From Mycobacteriales bacterium (GTDB taxonomy: Bacteria > Actinomycetota > Actinomycetes > Mycobacteriales > SCTD01), in NCBI GenBank assembly GCA_040902655.1, contig JBBDWV010000005.1, positions 1-64,000 on the forward strand: DNA of 64,000 bases, in the 5' to 3' direction. The position numbers were made by a program, and so were the translations under genes. Of the stretch, positions 18,625-27,815 are shown piece after piece (within the stretch, counting starts at the first letter, position 1; each line of letters begins with the position of its first letter). The notes below the pieces were generated by a model that saw nothing but the letters and a program-made list of their open reading frames with translations, made no database searches and was not told the DNA's origin.

Positions 18625-18731
18625 CAGCGACCGCATGCCACTCGGCCCGCTGCTCGGGTCGGAGGGCGGCTTCTGTCCCCCGACGTGCTGCAACGCCCGA
18701 GAGCCGCCGGCCTGTGTGACCAGGGCGGCGG

Positions 18732-19526
18732 CTACCCGGGCTTGTGCGGGACGCGGCGCTGCTCGCCGCGCAGGCGCAGGCCGTCCCAGTTGCCGAACTC
18801 GCTCTCCGGAAGCCACTGGCTGGCCCAGTAGAGAGCACCGTAACGCTTCTGCATCCCCGCGGCCCAGTCGCTGTCGAGCATCCGCGCCGCGTCCTGCGGT
18901 GTCCGCCAGACGCAGAGCAGGTAGCACGCCCCGCCGCTACCCAGCCCCACGACGCTGCGCAACAGCGCCGGGTCGGCGAACAGGCGCCGCCGGTACCGGG
19001 CGATGCGCAGCCAGGCGGCCGGGAACCGCCGCCGCGGCGTCTGCACGCTGAAAACGGCACCGCCGACGCCCTTCATCTGCTCACGTGCCCGCCGCGCCTC
19101 CGGTGACGAGTCGAAGCTGATCACGCCATCCGGACCGACGATCTCGCTCAGCACAGGGGGCAGCAGGTGACCGGCCGGTGGTGTCGGTGAGGGGGCCTGC
19201 GGGGCGAAGCTGACGCCGGCCCAGGTGCCGACCTCGTGGGCCGTCGGCCGCCAGCGGACCAGCCACAGCGAGCTGAGCAGCCGGGAGAAGCCCCACATGA
19301 TGTCGCCGTGCGCGTCCGAGCGCATGAACTCCTGCATCTCGTGGCGGCTGCGCCAGGCCGTGATGGTCCAGAACTCCGTGGGGCTGGACACGACGCTCGC
19401 CCAGCGCACCACGCCCTCCGTGTGGCCCAGCTGCCGACGCACCCGCCGCGTCGCGATCATCATCGGCGGAAAGGAGAAGATGCTCCGCAGCCGCGATCGG
19501 GTGGTCACAATCAGCAGCTCGGTCAC
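18732..19526 (-). CDS. Hypothetical protein with two ferredoxin-like (antibiotic-monooxygenase/DUF3291-like) halves
   Basis: A 264-residue soluble protein. The first half contains EFWTITAWRSRHEMQEFMRS followed by DAHGDIM. The second contains YLLCVWRTPQDAARMLDSDW. Both resemble the strand-helix core of dimeric alpha-beta barrel proteins such as heme-degrading and antibiotic-biosynthesis monooxygenases or DUF3291. No catalytic residues can be named. The start is a GTG at 19526. The gene stands alone, convergent with the small + strand gene and 92 bp after the start-side edge of the pca cluster. Confidence 0.6.
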   Translation of the reverse strand: MTELLIVTTRSRLRSIFSFPPMMIATRRVRRQLGHTEGVVRWASVVSSPTEFWTITAWRSRHEMQEFMRSDAHGDIMWGFSRLLSSLWLVRWRPTAHEVGTWAGVSFAPQAPSPTPPAGHLLPPVLSEIVGPDGVISFDSSPEARRAREQMKGVGGAVFSVQTPRRRFPAAWLRIARYRRRLFADPALLRSVVGLGSGGACYLLCVWRTPQDAARMLDSDWAAGMQKRYGALYWASQWLPESEFGNWDGLRLRGEQRRVPHKPG

Positions 19527-19618
19527 TCGCCGACCTTAAGCGCGTCGGCCCTGGCGCGAAAGCCGAAGCCAGCACGGCCGTCCCGCCGGTCGGTGCGGAC
19601 TCAGGTCCCGGCAGCGGC

Positions 19619-20272
19619 CTAATCGGCCTGCGTCAGGTCGGGAGCGACGGTGAACGCTGCACCGGTGCTGTCCCGGACGTCCTGCAGCCGCACGCCGGGT
19701 GCCGTCTCACGCAGGACGAGGCCGTCCTCCGTCACGTCCAGGACACAGAGATCGGTGATGATCCGCTGCACCACGCGCCGGCCGGTGTAGGGCAGGGAGC
19801 ATTCCTCGACGACCTTGGGCGCGCCGTCCTTGGCGACGTGCTCCATGAGGACGATGACCCGCTTCGCGCCGTGCACCAGGTCCATTGCTCCGCCCATGCC
19901 CTTGACCAGCTTGCCGGGCACCATCCAGTTCGCCAGGTCACCCCGCGCCGAGACCTGCATCGCCCCGAGCACGGCCGCGTCGATGTGCCCCCCGCGGATC
20001 ATCGCGAAGGACGTCGGCGAGTCGAAGAAGGACGCTCCCGGCTGCGTCGTCACCGTCTCCTTGCCGGCATTGACGAGGTCGGGGTCGACCTCGTCCTCGT
20101 ACGGGTAGCGGCCGGTGCCGAGGATGCCGTTCTCGCTCTGCAGGACGACGTGGACGTCCGGCGGCAGGTGGTTCGGGATGAGCGTCGGCAGCCCGATGCC
20201 CAGATTGACGTACTCCCCGTCGCGCAGCTCGCGCGCGGCCCGGGCGGCCATGTCGTCGCGTGTCCAGGCCAT
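19619..20272 (-). CDS. pcaJ: 3-oxoacid (beta-ketoadipate:succinyl) CoA-transferase subunit B
   Basis: With PcaI it moves CoA from succinyl-CoA to beta-ketoadipate. The 217-residue protein shows the family I CoA-transferase B-chain signature, with the active glutamate in [12 protein letters not shown] and the [21 protein letters not shown] segment. The ATG at 20272 shares one base with the pcaI stop. The same frame runs open for hundreds of codons upstream through pcaI and pcaL, but only this last part is coding. It is the last gene of the pca operon; no thiolase (pcaF) follows. Confidence 0.92.
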   Translation of the reverse strand: MAWTRDDMAARAARELRDGEYVNLGIGLPTLIPNHLPPDVHVVLQSENGILGTGRYPYEDEVDPDLVNAGKETVTTQPGASFFDSPTSFAMIRGGHIDAAVLGAMQVSARGDLANWMVPGKLVKGMGGAMDLVHGAKRVIVLMEHVAKDGAPKVVEECSLPYTGRRVVQRIITDLCVLDVTEDGLVLRETAPGVRLQDVRDSTGAAFTVAPDLTQAD

Positions 20273-21084
20273 CAGGACCCGAGCTCCTCTCCGGCGCCGG
20301 CGGCCGGTGCGTCCGGCCGGACGCTGGTCGTCCGCTTCTCGATCCGCTTGTCGTCCGCCTGCTCCGGCGTCAACGCGACCACCCGCTGTACGAACACGCC
20401 CGGCAGGTGCACCTCGTCCGGCGGGATCTCCCCCGGCTCGACGATCCGCTCGGCCTCCAGCACCGTGAGCCGTCCCGCCATGGCGGCGGCGGGATTGAAG
20501 TTGCGGGCAGCGGCATGGAAGACGGCGTTGCCGTGCCGGTCGGCCACGGCCGCCCGGGCGAGGGCGACGTCGGTGACGATGCCCTCCTCGAGGACGTACT
20601 CGCGGCGGCGCCCGCCCAGCGAGAACTCCCGCACCTCCTTGGGCGGGGAGGACATGGCCACGCCGCCGTCCGGGTCGTACCTCCACGGCAGCCCGCCGTC
20701 CGCGACCATGGTCCCGACGCCCGTCGGTGTGAAGAAGGCGGCGATGCCGGCTCCCCCGGCCCGCATGCGTTCGGCGAGGGTCCCCTGCGGCGTCAGCTCG
20801 ACCTGCAACTCGCCGCCGAGGAACTGCCGCGCGAATTCCTTGTTCTCGCCGATGTAGGAGGCGATGACGCGGTCGATACGTCCCTGGGCCAACAGCACCC
20901 CCAGACCGGCGCCGTCGACGCCGCAGTTGTTGGAGACGATGGTCAGCCGACTCGCGCCCTGCTCGAGCAGGGCCGCGATGAGCACCCATGGAATCCCGGA
21001 GAGCCCGAAGCCGCCGACCGCGATGCTCGCGCCGTGCGGGATGTCGGCCACCGCCTCGGCGGCGTTCGTGACGAGCTTGTCCAA
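20272..21084 (-). CDS. pcaI: 3-oxoacid (beta-ketoadipate:succinyl) CoA-transferase subunit A
   Basis: A-chain of the transferase, 270 residues, with the glycine-rich [13 protein letters not shown] segment and [21 protein letters not shown], typical of PcaI/AtoD/ScoA. The start appears to be a TTG at 21084. It is three bases after the pcaL TGA, is preceded by AGGAGG, and yields the family N-terminus [24 protein letters not shown] four codons later is an alternative. Related CoA-transferases act on acetoacetate, so beta-ketoadipate is assigned from the operon context. Confidence 0.92.
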   Translation of the reverse strand: MDKLVTNAAEAVADIPHGASIAVGGFGLSGIPWVLIAALLEQGASRLTIVSNNCGVDGAGLGVLLAQGRIDRVIASYIGENKEFARQFLGGELQVELTPQGTLAERMRAGGAGIAAFFTPTGVGTMVADGGLPWRYDPDGGVAMSSPPKEVREFSLGGRRREYVLEEGIVTDVALARAAVADRHGNAVFHAAARNFNPAAAMAGRLTVLEAERIVEPGEIPPDEVHLPGVFVQRVVALTPEQADDKRIEKRTTSVRPDAPAAGAGEELGS

Positions 21085-21087
21085 CGC

Positions 21088-22269
21088 TCAGTCCTCCTGT
21101 GGGGGGACGGCGGTAGCCGGGTCCGGGGCGAGCTGGCCGAGCACCTCCTGCGCGGCGGCGAAGGCGCTGTTGGCGGCTGGGACCCCTGCGTAGACGGCGC
21201 TGTGCAACAGCACCTCGGTGATCTCGGCCGGCGTCACCCCGTTGATGAGGGCGGCGCGGACGTGCATCGCCAGTTCGCGCTCGTGTCCGAGAGCGGTGAG
21301 CAGCGCAAGGGTGAGCAGACTGCGGGTCCGACGGTCGAGTCCCGGCCGGGACCACACGTCGCCCCAGGCGTGCCGCGTGATGAGGTCCTGGAAGGCCGCG
21401 GTGAAGCCCGTCGTACGCGCCACGGCGGCATCGACGTGCGCGTCCCCGAGGACGGCCCGTCGTACCCGCATGCCCGCGGCGTGCCGGCCGGCATCGGTCG
21501 CGCCTCCCGGAAGATGCGTGAGCAGAACGGCGTTCACCGCGACCGCCTGCTCCCAGCTGGCCAGGTGTGCGGCCTTCGGCAGCACGACGAGCCGACCGTC
21601 GGCGACGCCGTCGGCGACCGCTGCGAGGTGTTCCGGCGGAGTGGCCGGGTCGTCGGCACCGGCGAGCGCAAGGGTGGGGGCGCTGACGCGGGCGAGGTCG
21701 GTCCGCAGGTCCATCGTGGCGATCGCCTCGCAGCAGCCGGCATAGCCCTCCGCCGGCGTGCCGGCCACCATCTGCTCCATCCTGATGACGGTGGCCGCGT
21801 CCCGGGCGCGCAGGTCGTCGGTGAACCAGCGAGTCACGACCGTGGCGGCGACCGTGGACGTTCCCTCTGCGCGGACCAGCGCAGCCCGGTCGGTCCAGCT
21901 CTGGGCGGGCCCCAGTAGAGCCGAGCTGCACAGCACCGCGAGGCGGTCGACCCGGTGCGGCTCCCGGGCGGCCAGCCGCAGCGCGGTCATCCCGCCGAGC
22001 GACAGCCCGACCACACAGGCACTCTCGATCCCGAGCCGGTCCAGCAGCGCGACAGCGTCGTCGACCAGGTCGTCGAGCGAGTACGGGCCGGCTGGCACCG
22101 GCGAGCGGCCGTGCCCGCGCGCGTCGTACCGCACGACGCGGAAGCGTTCGGCCAGCGCAGCCACCTGTGGGTCCCACATCTCGAGCGTGCTGCCGAGCGA
22201 GCCGATCAGCAGCACGGCCGGAGCGTCGGCCGGCCCCTCCACGACGGCGTGCACGGCGACGGCGGTCAT
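21088..22269 (-). CDS. pcaL: Fused 3-oxoadipate enol-lactonase / 4-carboxymuconolactone decarboxylase
   Basis: A bifunctional protein of 393 residues. Residues 1 to about 265 form an alpha/beta hydrolase ([12 protein letters not shown], nucleophile S90 in GLSLGGMTA, late Asp in GADDPATPP, His in KAAHLASW), the enol-lactonase. Residues from about 280 on form a carboxymuconolactone decarboxylase domain ([20 protein letters not shown] and [20 protein letters not shown]). It decarboxylates gamma-carboxymuconolactone and then hydrolyses the enol-lactone to beta-ketoadipate. Such PcaL fusions are known in actinobacteria. It overlaps pcaB by 4 bp (ATGA). Confidence 0.95.
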   Translation of the reverse strand: MTAVAVHAVVEGPADAPAVLLIGSLGSTLEMWDPQVAALAERFRVVRYDARGHGRSPVPAGPYSLDDLVDDAVALLDRLGIESACVVGLSLGGMTALRLAAREPHRVDRLAVLCSSALLGPAQSWTDRAALVRAEGTSTVAATVVTRWFTDDLRARDAATVIRMEQMVAGTPAEGYAGCCEAIATMDLRTDLARVSAPTLALAGADDPATPPEHLAAVADGVADGRLVVLPKAAHLASWEQAVAVNAVLLTHLPGGATDAGRHAAGMRVRRAVLGDAHVDAAVARTTGFTAAFQDLITRHAWGDVWSRPGLDRRTRSLLTLALLTALGHERELAMHVRAALINGVTPAEITEVLLHSAVYAGVPAANSAFAAAQEVLGQLAPDPATAVPPQED

Positions 22270-23633
22270 GGGCTGCTCCTCGGGGTCGGTGCGGCGAGCG
22301 CGGCCAGGGCAAGGTCGACGAGCCGCTGTGCCTCGCCGACGTGCTGCGCCGGGTCGAGCAGCGCGTCCAGCTGTGCCGCGTCGAGCCGGCCGCGGACTGC
22401 CGGGTCGGCGAGCAGCACGTCGCGCAGCGGCAGTGCCTGCGCCCGGGCACGGCTCACGGCCGCCGAGACCACGTCGTGGGCCCGGCTGCGCCCGAGGACC
22501 GGGTTGAGCGTGTCGGCGACCGCCTCGGCGGCGAGCTCGGCACCGGTGGCGTCGAGGTTCGCCCACATCCGGGCGGGGTTGACGACCAGGTGCTCGAGGC
22601 TGTCGCGCAGCCAGGCCGCGGCGCTGCCCGCGCAACGCAGCAGGTCCGACAGCGGCTCCCACTCGCTCTGCCACGTCCCGGCGCCGCGCTCGTGCTCCTG
22701 CTCCATCGCCGCGAGCAGCGTCGCCACGAGGGCAGGGGCACGGCGGGCGGCGGCCCGGGCCGACAGCGCCGCGACCGGGTTGCGCTTGTGGGGCATGGCC
22801 GAGGATCCTCCGCGGCCGGGCGTGCCCTCCGCCACCTCCGCGACCTCGGTCTGGGCCAGCAGGACGACATCGAGCGCGACCTTCGTCGTCACGCCCGCGC
22901 CCGTCCCCAGTGCACCGGCGAGGTCGGCGATCGGCAGCCGCGCGGTGTGCCACGGCAGGACCGGCGTCGCGAGCCCGAGCTCCCCGGCGAGTGCGGCCAG
23001 CACCTGGCCGCCCGCTCCGCCAAGTGCGGCGAGGGTGCCGGCAGCGCCCCCGAGCTGGGCCGGGAGACCTGCCTCGACGGCGGCCAGCCGCCGCTCCGCC
23101 CCGTGCAGGGCCAGCGCCCAGCCGGCGGCCTTCAGCCCGAACGTCGTGGGCACGGCCTGCTGCAGCAGGGTGCGACCGACCATCACGGTGTCGCCGTGCC
23201 GGCGCGCGAGCTCCGCCGCGGCCTCGGCGGCGGCCCGCAGGTCGGCGCGCAGCGGCTGCAACGCCCGCCGAGCCACGAGCATCGAGGCGGTGTCGAGGAT
23301 GTCCTGACTGGTCGCACCCTGGTGCACGTGCGCCCCGGCCTCACCGGCGAGCCGTTCGATCGCACGCACCAGCGGGACCACGGGATTGGCGGCGTCCGCC
23401 GCCTGCCGGCCGAGGTCGGCGACGTCGTAGCGCTCCGCGTCGGCGCACGCGACGGTGATCGCCTGGGCGACGTCGACCGGGAACAGTCGGGCCTGCGCGC
23501 CGGCGCGGGCGAGGGCGGCCTCGGTGTCGAGCAACGCCCGCAGCCAGCCGGCGTCGCTCACCTCGGCCGCGGCACCGCCCCGGCCGAAGATGCCGCCGAA
23601 CAGGCTTTCAGAGGGCGAAGAAGACGGACTCAT
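22266..23633 (-). CDS. pcaB: 3-carboxy-cis,cis-muconate cycloisomerase
   Basis: Second step of protocatechuate ortho-cleavage: cycloisomerisation of beta-carboxymuconate to gamma-carboxymuconolactone. The 455-residue protein belongs to the fumarase/aspartase superfamily, with the signature [15 protein letters not shown] carrying the mobile-loop serine, and [13 protein letters not shown] upstream. I start it at the ATG at 23633, which overlaps pcaG by 26 bp. The frame remains open to 23765, but that part lies fully inside pcaG. Confidence 0.93.
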   Translation of the reverse strand: MSPSSSPSESLFGGIFGRGGAAAEVSDAGWLRALLDTEAALARAGAQARLFPVDVAQAITVACADAERYDVADLGRQAADAANPVVPLVRAIERLAGEAGAHVHQGATSQDILDTASMLVARRALQPLRADLRAAAEAAAELARRHGDTVMVGRTLLQQAVPTTFGLKAAGWALALHGAERRLAAVEAGLPAQLGGAAGTLAALGGAGGQVLAALAGELGLATPVLPWHTARLPIADLAGALGTGAGVTTKVALDVVLLAQTEVAEVAEGTPGRGGSSAMPHKRNPVAALSARAAARRAPALVATLLAAMEQEHERGAGTWQSEWEPLSDLLRCAGSAAAWLRDSLEHLVVNPARMWANLDATGAELAAEAVADTLNPVLGRSRAHDVVSAAVSRARAQALPLRDVLLADPAVRGRLDAAQLDALLDPAQHVGEAQRLVDLALAALAAPTPRSSP

Positions 23634-24168
23634 CGCTCCCCTGCAACACGATGTCGAGGCGGTAGCCGTCACCGCAGGGCTGAGCGAGCAGGGTGTTGCG
23701 GGCGGCGTCGTCCGGCAGCCCGGCGAGCACCTGGTCGCGCGCGTTGGCCTCCGGTTCGTCCGCAAAGTAGAGCCTGGTCACGAGCCGGTCGAGCAGCCCG
23801 CGGGCGAACACCGACACGTCGACGTGCGGCGCCTGCAGGCCGCCGGCGGCGTCCGGCACCTGGCCGGGCTTGACCGTCAGGACGGCGTACTCCCCGTCGA
23901 GGGTCTCGGATCGCCCGAAGCCGCAAAAGCCGCTCCCACTGGCTCCACGCGGGTCGTCGGGGTGGTCGAACCGCCCCGCCGGATCGGCCTGCCACGTCTC
24001 CACCAGCGCATCCGGGACGACGTCACCGTTGCCGTCGAGGACACGCCCGCGCAGCCAGACCGCGCCCGGCGTCCCTGGCGCGACGACGTACGGCCCGTCC
24101 TCCCAGCGCAGGCCGATCGACAGGTAGGGGCCGACCGTCTGCGACGGCGTCAGCGGGAGCGGGCTCAT
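23608..24168 (-). CDS. pcaG: Protocatechuate 3,4-dioxygenase alpha subunit
   Basis: Non-catalytic chain of the intradiol dioxygenase. The 186-residue protein starts LPLTPSQTVGPYLSIGL and has the beta-sandwich motif VPDALVETWQADPAGRF followed by GFGRSETLDGEY. As usual for alpha chains, the iron-binding Tyr/His set of PcaH is not present. The ATG overlaps the pcaH stop by 4 bp, consistent with stoichiometric synthesis of the two chains. Confidence 0.95.
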   Translation of the reverse strand: MSPLPLTPSQTVGPYLSIGLRWEDGPYVVAPGTPGAVWLRGRVLDGNGDVVPDALVETWQADPAGRFDHPDDPRGASGSGFCGFGRSETLDGEYAVLTVKPGQVPDAAGGLQAPHVDVSVFARGLLDRLVTRLYFADEPEANARDQVLAGLPDDAARNTLLAQPCGDGYRLDIVLQGSDESVFFAL

Positions 24169-24914
24169 GACTCATGCTCCTCGGCGGTCTCCCACGGAGT
24201 GGCCTCCGGACCGCGCAGGACGATGTCGAACCGGTAGCCCAGCGCCCACTGGGGCTGCGTGATGCCGTGATCGTAGGCGCTCACCAGCCGGCGCCGCGCC
24301 TGAGCGGGCACCGCATCCAGGATGGGGTCGATCTCGAGCAGCGGGTCGTCGGGGAAGTACATCTGCGTGACGAGCCGCTGCGTGAACGCGCGGCCGAACA
24401 GCGAGAAGTGGATGTGCGCCGGGCGCCACGCATTCTCATGGTTGCCCCAGGGGTAGGCACCCGGTCGCACCGTGACGAAGCGGTAGGCCCCGTCGTCGTC
24501 GGTGAGGGCGCGGCCGAGCCCGGTGAAGTTCGGGTCGAGCGCACCGGGCCAGCGGTCCCCGGCGTGCACGTAGCGGCCCGAGGCATTCGCCTGCCAGATC
24601 TCCACCAAGGTGCGCGGCACCGGCCGGCCGGCACCGTCCAGCACGCGGCCCTGGACGAGAATCCGCTGCCCGACCGGTTCGCCGTCGTGCTGTCGGGTCA
24701 GGTCGTGGTCGAACTCGCCGAGCCGGTCCTCCCCGAGCAGCGGCCCCGTCAGTTCGGTCAGGCCCTGCGGGAGCGGCACGGGCGGCCGCAGCGGTGCCCG
24801 GGTGCGGGTCGAGCCGTAACCGGCATGCAGCAGCGGGGGGTGCACCTCCGGCGGCGGCGCGGCGTAGCCGGCGAGCAGGGCCGACCTGTCGGTGTGGCGC
24901 ACGACCTGCTTCAT
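24165..24914 (-). CDS. pcaH: Protocatechuate 3,4-dioxygenase beta subunit
   Basis: Iron(III) subunit that cleaves protocatechuate between its hydroxyls. In the 249-residue product the four ligands are visible: Y115 (ASGRYVHAGD), Y154 (GAYPWGNHENAW), and H167 with H169 (RPAHIHFSLFG). The start is the ATG at 24914, five bases after GGAGG; a GTG two codons upstream sits on that ribosome binding site and is less likely. It is the first gene of pcaHGBLIJ. The 200-bp divergent gap upstream contains two palindromes that may bind a regulator, but no pca regulator gene is adjacent. Confidence 0.96.
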   Translation of the reverse strand: MKQVVRHTDRSALLAGYAAPPPEVHPPLLHAGYGSTRTRAPLRPPVPLPQGLTELTGPLLGEDRLGEFDHDLTRQHDGEPVGQRILVQGRVLDGAGRPVPRTLVEIWQANASGRYVHAGDRWPGALDPNFTGLGRALTDDDGAYRFVTVRPGAYPWGNHENAWRPAHIHFSLFGRAFTQRLVTQMYFPDDPLLEIDPILDAVPAQARRRLVSAYDHGITQPQWALGYRFDIVLRGPEATPWETAEEHES

Positions 24915-24934
24915 GGACACCTCCGCGATCGGGA

Positions 24935-24950
24935 CGCTCCCCGGGGAGCG
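24935..24950. promoter_or_regulatory. Perfect 16-bp palindrome in the pcaH leader
   Basis: CGCTCCCCGGGGAGCG is fully symmetric and ends 20 bp upstream of the pcaH start codon, just before the ribosome binding site. It could be a protein-binding site or a 6-bp-stem, 4-base-loop mRNA hairpin near the Shine-Dalgarno sequence. Confidence 0.45.
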
Positions 24951-24994
24951 CCGGCTCCACCGTAGAGCGGACGGCCGGCACGGCCTATGCGGCT

Positions 24995-25011
24995 CTTCCG
25001 CTGAGCGGAAG
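24995..25011. promoter_or_regulatory. Palindromic operator candidate between pcaH and the cupin gene
   Basis: CTTCCGCTGAGCGGAAG is a perfect 17-bp palindrome (8-bp arms around a central G), 81 bp upstream of pcaH and 104 bp upstream of the cupin gene. Symmetric sites of this size are typical of dimeric IclR, MarR or TetR regulators. Its position suggests shared control of both divergent transcripts. Confidence 0.5.
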
Positions 25012-25114
25012 CAGCGGCGGATTGCCCTCCGACTGCCGGAGCCCGGCGAGATATTTCAGTGATATGAGCACCTGTACCATCGCCGAACCTTTTCCAGCGC
25101 CAAGGAGTGAGCAG

Positions 25115-25462
25115 ATGAAGGTGTGGGCGAGCGCAGACGCCACCTGGTTCCATCCGCCCGGCCACTACGGCGAGCTGCAAGTCTCCAACGTCGTCGACTG
25201 GGCGACCGGTCGCAACGTGCAGGTCCAGTGCAGCCAGCTGCCGCCCGGCAGCGGCAAGGAGCTGCACACGCACGAGGACGCGGCTCAGCTCTACGTCGTG
25301 CTCGCCGGCGAGTTCCGCTTCGACACCGGCGCGGAGCCGCTGCGCCTGCAGCCGCTGCAGGCGGTCCTGTTCGAGCCAGGCGATCCGCACGCCATCTGCA
25401 ACGACGGTACCGAGCCGGGCACGGTCCTCGTCACGACCATCCGCTACGGACCCGCTGCGTGA
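25115..25462 (+). CDS. Small cupin-domain protein
   Basis: A 115-residue single-domain cupin. The first metal-binding motif appears as ELHTHEDAAQLYVVLAGEF (H-x-H with a downstream Glu/Asp) and the second as FEPGDPHAICN (His). The ATG at 25115 has a strong AAGGAG seven bases upstream. An in-frame ATG at 25064 would add 17 residues but lacks a ribosome binding site. It is transcribed away from pcaH, with a candidate shared operator. Small cupins near aromatic-acid genes are often metal-dependent dioxygenases, isomerases or sensors; nothing here decides which. Confidence 0.8.
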   Translation: MKVWASADATWFHPPGHYGELQVSNVVDWATGRNVQVQCSQLPPGSGKELHTHEDAAQLYVVLAGEFRFDTGAEPLRLQPLQAVLFEPGDPHAICNDGTEPGTVLVTTIRYGPAA

Positions 25463-25469
25463 ACCTCGC

Positions 25470-25513
25470 CCGCCGGTGACCCCCGGCGGAGGCCGGAATC
25501 CACCGCCTCCGCC
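25470..25513. terminator. Two overlapping GC hairpins between convergent genes
   Basis: CCGCCGG-TGACCC-CCGGCGG (25470-25489) is a perfect 7-bp stem. GGCGGAGG (25485-25492) can instead pair with CCTCCGCC (25506-25513), an 8-bp stem. The two structures share bases, so only one can form at a time. They lie between the convergent cupin and zinc-ribbon genes and probably end transcription in both directions. Confidence 0.6.
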
Positions 25514-25519
25514 CGCGGG

Positions 25520-25825
25520 TCACTGCGGGGTGGCGCCCGCCGAGCCGGCCAGCCATTCCGCGTGGTTGCCCGGGACGACCTCGGTGTGCAGGGCGGTGTA
25601 GCAGCCCGGACAGTAGAACTGCCGGAAGACCACCGGTGCATCGATGTAGACCTGGGCGTCTGCGAAGACGTGCGGCCCGACGTCGGCGACCGGCCCCTCG
25701 TACCACGGCAGCCGCGTCAGATAGTCGCTCGCCGTACCCTCGAGCTGCTGCTGGCAGTGCGCGCAGGACAGCCTCTCGCCGGACCGGGCGACGTTGGCGT
25801 TGACGCGGGGTGAGGCACTGGTCAT
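25520..25825 (-). CDS. Zinc-ribbon small subunit of an acetone-carboxylase-like complex (gamma-like)
   Basis: A 101-residue protein with two CxxC pairs, C21/C24 (SCAHCQ) and C72/C75 (FYCPGCYTALHTEVVPGNH), predicted to bind zinc. The second motif closely resembles that in the other small subunit of this window (57322-57684), and both are encoded next to HyuA/HyuB-type proteins. The small gamma subunits of acetone and acetophenone carboxylases also bind zinc, which supports the call. It is shorter than the roughly 20-kDa AcxC. The ATG overlaps the upstream HyuB-like stop (ATGA). Confidence 0.7.
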   Translation of the reverse strand: MTSASPRVNANVARSGERLSCAHCQQQLEGTASDYLTRLPWYEGPVADVGPHVFADAQVYIDAPVVFRQFYCPGCYTALHTEVVPGNHAEWLAGSAGATPQ

Positions 25826-27807
25826 CGGGCTACCGCCTTCCGGGCTCGGTCACGCCGGATCTGCTTCATCTCCGCACGCAGCTGGTCGGTGGCGGCCGGG
25901 TCCGGCTGGCCGCTGGCGCCGTCGAGGGCCACCCCGTAGATCGCCCCGGCGGCCTCCGGACTGACCCGGAACTCCGCGACGTCGTGCGCAACGCGGTCCG
26001 GGTCCCGCAGCAGCGGGTCGCCATAGCCGCCGCCGGACTGCCACGACATGTAGTGCACGTCCCCCGGCGACAGCAGGGCCTCGTCCTCACAGGCCAGGAT
26101 CTGTACGTCGCCGTCGATCTGCTCGAGCGAGGACGGGATGACGCCGGAGGAGAACAGCGCGTCGACGTTGGCCGCCCGGACAGCGATGTCGACCTGGGTA
26201 CTCCCGGGGTAGCCGCCGGCCAGACCGACGTTCTGCGAGACGGCCTTCCCCGCGCCGGAGATGACCTGCATCATCGGCGCAGGCGTGTCGTGCGGGACGA
26301 AGCACAGCGACCCGGTCACGCCGCCGCGGAACTGTCCGGGGCCGCCGGTGTCGATCTCCTCGCGTCGCCACAGGTAGAGCATCGGGAGCATGAACTCGTT
26401 CATCTCCACGTCGGGCATCTTGCCCATCGGGATGAGCTGCAGCCCCCCGGTGTCGACGCCGTCATGATCGATGCCGGCGCCGAAGCCGCCACCCATCGAG
26501 TCGGTCAACATGGTCGCGAAGGGCTGCTCCCGCTGGTCCAGCCCGGCCATGACGCACAGCTGCCAGGTGCCGCAGCAGACCGACATCACCTGGTCCTTGA
26601 GCTCGACCGAGGTGTCCAGCATCTTCGACAGGCACTCCGTCGCGGCGTTCATGGTGGCCCAGGCCGAGGCGACGGAACCCTTGCCGACCGCGGCCGGGAA
26701 GGTCGCGTCGTTCAGGGTGCCCGGCTCGCTCTTCAGCGTGATGCACCGACGCAGACCACCTGCGGCCCAGGGGATGTCGCCGCACAGGATCGGCAGCACG
26801 GCCGACAGCACCCCGCCGTACAGGCCACTGAACGTGCAGTTGATCATGCCGGACTGCGGACCGGTTCCGGTGAAGTCGAACAGCAGCTCGCTGCCGGTCT
26901 TGGTGAGGGTGCAGACGATCGGGTGCAGGCCCCGGTCGTCCTTCATCGACTGCTCCTGGTAGTTGATCGCGGTCCAGGAGCCGTCCTCGATCTTCTCCAG
27001 CTTGACGCGCAGGCGGGACTCGGCGTCGTCGAGTTGCTTGGACATCGCCGCCTTGACGACGTCGGCGGTGTACTTCTCCACCAGCTCTCGGATCCGCTCG
27101 TGGCCCACAGCGTTCGCGCCGATCTTCGCGCGCAGGTCCAGCGCCACCATCTTGGGCACGCGGGAGCGGCGCAGGTAGACGTCCTCGACGTCCCGGCGGA
27201 TCTCGCCGTTCTCCACGATCTTGACCGGCGGTGTCGGCAAGGACTCCCAGAAGATGTCCTCCGCACGCGGCGTCCAGCTGCCCGGCGAGACGCCGCCGAG
27301 GTCCGCCTGGTGCGCGACGGCGGCGGTCCAGGCGAAGAGCTTGCCGTCGTGGAAGAGCGGCGCCAGGACCGCCACGTCGTTCTGGTGCAGTCCACCACCG
27401 ACCCAGGGGTCGTTGGTGAGGAACATGTCGCCTTCGCGGATGCCCGGGTTGACCGCCCGGTTCTCCAGGATCCACTTGATGGCCAGGTCGGTCGACGCGG
27501 CAAGCTCGGTGTTGTAGGGACCGACCTGGACGATGTCACCGAACTCGTCGGTGATCGCGACGTCGAAGTCGTTGCAGTCGGTGACCACCAGTGAGCCCGA
27601 CATCCGCTTCATGGCCTGACCCATGAGGTCCGTGATGGCCCACAGCCGGTGCCGGATCACCTCGTAGGACAGCGCGTCGATGCTGTCCACGGACTCCACC
27701 GTGGCCTCGTGCATGGACAGGGTCTTCGGGATGCCCTGGGCGAGCTGCTCCCGGGTGCGGATCCGGCTCGAGAAGACCTCGGAGCCGGCGACCGGCATGA
27801 ACGGCAT
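25822..27807 (-). CDS. HyuB / acetone carboxylase alpha-type subunit
   Basis: A hydantoinase B/oxoprolinase-family protein of 661 residues. Family members are subunits of ATP-dependent hydantoinases, 5-oxoprolinase, caprolactamase, and acetone or acetophenone carboxylases. The N-terminal half includes SYEVIRHRLWAITDLMGQAM, and the conserved NDPWVGGGLHQNDVAVLAPLFHD segment holds acidic/His residues of the metal site. Later come LLFDFTGTGPQ and QFRGGVTGS. The start ATG at 27807 has AGGAG six bases upstream. It lies 8 bp after the HyuA-like gene and overlaps the zinc-ribbon gene. The HyuA-HyuB-zinc-ribbon order is that of acxABC, favouring a ketone carboxylase over a hydantoinase. Confidence 0.85.
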   Translation of the reverse strand: MPFMPVAGSEVFSSRIRTREQLAQGIPKTLSMHEATVESVDSIDALSYEVIRHRLWAITDLMGQAMKRMSGSLVVTDCNDFDVAITDEFGDIVQVGPYNTELAASTDLAIKWILENRAVNPGIREGDMFLTNDPWVGGGLHQNDVAVLAPLFHDGKLFAWTAAVAHQADLGGVSPGSWTPRAEDIFWESLPTPPVKIVENGEIRRDVEDVYLRRSRVPKMVALDLRAKIGANAVGHERIRELVEKYTADVVKAAMSKQLDDAESRLRVKLEKIEDGSWTAINYQEQSMKDDRGLHPIVCTLTKTGSELLFDFTGTGPQSGMINCTFSGLYGGVLSAVLPILCGDIPWAAGGLRRCITLKSEPGTLNDATFPAAVGKGSVASAWATMNAATECLSKMLDTSVELKDQVMSVCCGTWQLCVMAGLDQREQPFATMLTDSMGGGFGAGIDHDGVDTGGLQLIPMGKMPDVEMNEFMLPMLYLWRREEIDTGGPGQFRGGVTGSLCFVPHDTPAPMMQVISGAGKAVSQNVGLAGGYPGSTQVDIAVRAANVDALFSSGVIPSSLEQIDGDVQILACEDEALLSPGDVHYMSWQSGGGYGDPLLRDPDRVAHDVAEFRVSPEAAGAIYGVALDGASGQPDPAATDQLRAEMKQIRRDRARKAVAR

Positions 27808-27815
27808 GTGAGCTC

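Noticed and set aside
18665-18708. Possible terminator GGCGGCT...AGCCGCC between convergent genes
   Set aside because: The loop is 30 bases and arms only 7 bp; too weak to list as a feature.
20273-22450. Very long upstream extension of the pcaJ frame
   Set aside because: Runs antisense-free but out of frame through pcaI and pcaL; low complexity, no motifs. pcaJ starts at 20272.
25064-25114. Upstream ATG for the cupin gene
   Set aside because: In frame and 17 codons longer, but no ribosome binding site; AAGGAG precedes the ATG at 25115.
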